Positions 6,260 to 7,671 of a stretch of 7,671 bases of DNA are shown in pieces; the stretch's first letter is position 1; each line of letters opens with the position of its first letter. Source of the stretch: JAUHWL01 sp964416385. GTDB lineage: Bacteria; Bacteroidota; Bacteroidia; Flavobacteriales; Schleiferiaceae. Location: contig CAYQDW010000088.1 of NCBI GenBank assembly GCA_964416385.1, forward strand, positions 1-7,671, in the 5' to 3' direction. The notes beneath the pieces were generated by a model. That model made no database searches and was not told where the DNA came from. It saw only the letters and a program-made list of their open reading frames with translations. Made by a program: the position numbers and the translations under genes.

Positions 6260-6260
6260 G
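6253..6260 (+). promoter_or_regulatory. -7 element of the aminotransferase promoter
   Basis: TATCTTTG is an exact TAnnTTTG, 21 nt before the ATG at 6282, giving a leader of about 15-18 nt. No TTG is found 19-21 nt upstream because the terminator stem occupies that place, so promoter strength is uncertain. The element includes the TTG at 6258 that could be mistaken for a start codon. Confidence 0.5.
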
Positions 6261-6281
6261 CAAGACAACCCTTTTTTCATC

Positions 6282-7544
6282 ATGCAAAAAACCAGCAACC
6301 GGGCTGCCAATATGGTAGGCTCAGAGATCATTAAACTGGCAGGTGAGGTAAACCAGCAAATTGCCCAGGGTAAAACCATCTATAACCTTACCATTGGCGA
6401 TTTCGATCCGCAGATCTTCCCCATACCGCAAACGCTTACAGAGCTAATTGCGGAGGCCTATACAAACAACCAAACCAATTACCCACCGGCCAATGGTATT
6501 GCACCCCTACGCGAAGCGGTTAGTCGGTTTTTGGCGGATGAGTTAAAAATCGCTTATGACCCCGCCAATATCCTGATTGCCGGTGGTGGCAGGCCCCTAA
6601 TCTATGCCTGCTACCAAATCTTGGTGGAAGAAGGTGATACCGTGGTGTACCCCATCCCCAGCTGGAACAATAACCACTATACATACCTGGCCGGCAGCAA
6701 AGGAATTGCAGTAGATACCAAACCTGAGAACGCTTTTATGCCAACCGCAGCAGAACTGGAACCGCATATTGGCGAAGCAAACCTCATCGCTTTGTGCTCA
6801 CCGCTTAACCCAACCGGAACAGCCATTGGCAAAGAGCAACTGGCAGCAATCTGCAACCTGGTATTAACCGAAAATGAGAAGCGTGAAAAAGCGGGTAAAC
6901 GTCCGGTGTTTATATTGTATGACCAAATCTATTGGGTGCTTACGCATGGCGAAACAGTACATCATCACCCAGTAGGTATTAACGAGCGCATGCGCGACTA
7001 CACCATTTACATTGATGGCATAAGCAAGGCCTTTGCCGCAACAGGCGTGCGCGTGGGCTGGGCTTGCGGGCCAAAAGAGGTTATTGATAAGATGAAATTA
7101 CTTATTGGCCATATAGGCGCATGGAGCCCCAAGCCAGAACAATGGGCAACAGCAAAATTTCTAGAAAACAGAGAGGCTTTACATGGCTTTTTATATGGCT
7201 TTAAACTGGCTATTAAGGCAAGATTAGATGCTTTATACAACGCACTTATAACACTAAAAAAGCTGGGGTTAGCAGTAGACTGCATCGCCCCGCAGGCGGC
7301 TATTTACCTCACCGCAAAATTTGATCTGCTTGGCAAACGAACCGCTGATGGTAAGACGCTACATGATGCAGAAGCCATCGCTACCTACCTCATCAATGAA
7401 GCTGGCGTGGCTATGGTACCTTTTTATGCCTTTGGTGACGGTAGAGATTGTGTTTGGTTTCGCATTTCTGTGGGAACCATACACATTGAAGAAGCATCAG
7501 CTATAGGTGATAACCTGAAAAACGCAATAGACAAACTATTATGA
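6282..7544 (+). CDS. PLP-dependent class I/II aminotransferase
   Basis: This is a 420-aa fold-type I aminotransferase of the cytoplasm. K249 in DGISKAFAATGVRVGW is the Schiff-base lysine, with R257 as the phosphate-binding Arg of the same motif. N176 in SPLNPTGT and D214/Y217 in YDQIYW are the usual cofactor contacts. R394 in WFRISVG matches the Arg that holds the substrate carboxylate. The glycine turn GGGRP (101-105) stands where related enzymes bind PLP phosphate. The sequence resembles the aspartate/aromatic aminotransferase subgroup, but the amino-acid substrate cannot be read from it. An in-frame TTG at 6258 would add eight residues, but it lies inside the -7 promoter element and cannot be part of that transcript; the ATG at 6282 is chosen. 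The stop overlaps the next gene's start (ATGA), so the two are coupled. Confidence 0.94.
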   Translation: MQKTSNRAANMVGSEIIKLAGEVNQQIAQGKTIYNLTIGDFDPQIFPIPQTLTELIAEAYTNNQTNYPPANGIAPLREAVSRFLADELKIAYDPANILIAGGGRPLIYACYQILVEEGDTVVYPIPSWNNNHYTYLAGSKGIAVDTKPENAFMPTAAELEPHIGEANLIALCSPLNPTGTAIGKEQLAAICNLVLTENEKREKAGKRPVFILYDQIYWVLTHGETVHHHPVGINERMRDYTIYIDGISKAFAATGVRVGWACGPKEVIDKMKLLIGHIGAWSPKPEQWATAKFLENREALHGFLYGFKLAIKARLDALYNALITLKKLGLAVDCIAPQAAIYLTAKFDLLGKRTADGKTLHDAEAIATYLINEAGVAMVPFYAFGDGRDCVWFRISVGTIHIEEASAIGDNLKNAIDKLL

Positions 7545-7671
7545 GAAGCCTACTTTTTTTCTTGACGATTTTGGTTCTATTTAGCTGTTCAACATCAGAA
7601 AACAACCCCGAAGATTTTCGTGAGCAAGTTGAAGCTTTTGCAGACCGCATTGAAACCGACCTCGCCAATGG
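7541..7671 (+). CDS. Lipoprotein, N-terminal part only (runs off the window)
   Basis: Forty-three codons and two bases are visible. The protein starts MRSLLFFLTILVLFSC, a short lipoprotein signal peptide with lipobox LFSC and the acylated cysteine at C16, followed by a polar linker (STSENNPEDF) and the start of a charged, probably helical region (REQVEAFADRIETDLAN). It is therefore exported and lipid-anchored. Only one acidic residue closely follows the cysteine, so surface export cannot be judged. The ATG overlaps the aminotransferase TGA by 4 nt, which implies co-translation. No function can be assigned from this fragment. It is open at the right edge without a stop. Confidence 0.82.
   Translation, partial: MRSLLFFLTILVLFSCSTSENNPEDFREQVEAFADRIETDLAN

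Overview
The window looks like a piece of a Bacteroidota (Bacteroidetes) chromosome. Three signs support this. Start codons have AT-rich leaders without Shine-Dalgarno sequences. Promoter-like elements match the Bacteroidota pattern TTG-N19/20-TAnnTTTG rather than -35/-10 boxes. The gene content (S46 dipeptidyl peptidase, a P-type ATPase with an N-terminal Cys-rich domain of the CcoI kind, a CxxC-bearing Crp/Fnr regulator, a lipoprotein with an LFSC lipobox) is typical of that phylum. Genus cannot be told from this sequence.

Layout. (1) 52-715, + strand: a 64-aa uncharacterised protein and a 158-aa minimal nucleotidyltransferase whose start overlaps its stop by 8 nt; together they look like a toxin-antitoxin-like or mobile two-gene module. 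(2) 712-3099, - strand: a complete Cu(+)-type P1B ATPase, best read as CcoI/FixI, the copper supplier for cbb3 oxidase assembly. Its stop codon overlaps that of the nucleotidyltransferase, and the ccoS/ccoN genes often found after ccoI are absent. (3) 3100-3224: a divergent control region with an FNR-like dyad and a good promoter for the next gene. (4) 3225-3929, + strand: a Crp/Fnr regulator, probably controlling this region in response to oxygen or redox state, followed by a hairpin terminator. (5) 4065-6200, + strand: a secreted S46 dipeptidyl peptidase with the residue pattern of DPP7, followed by a terminator. (6) 6282-7544, + strand: a PLP-dependent class I/II aminotransferase, coupled by an ATGA overlap to (7) a lipoprotein gene that runs off the window at 7671.

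How they fit together. The ATPase and the regulator form a plausible microaerobic-respiration unit: an FNR-like protein facing its likely target across a shared operator. The peptidase (periplasmic dipeptide release) and the aminotransferase (amino-acid nitrogen metabolism) suit a protein-consuming lifestyle, but they sit behind separate terminators and promoters, so no joint regulation is shown. A 12-bp sequence repeated just after the predicted promoters of the regulator and the peptidase, at nearly equal distance from both start codons, is the one hint of shared control.

No tRNA, rRNA, CRISPR array or insertion sequence was seen. No clearly new system is demonstrated; the least described element is the small-protein/nucleotidyltransferase pair at the left end.
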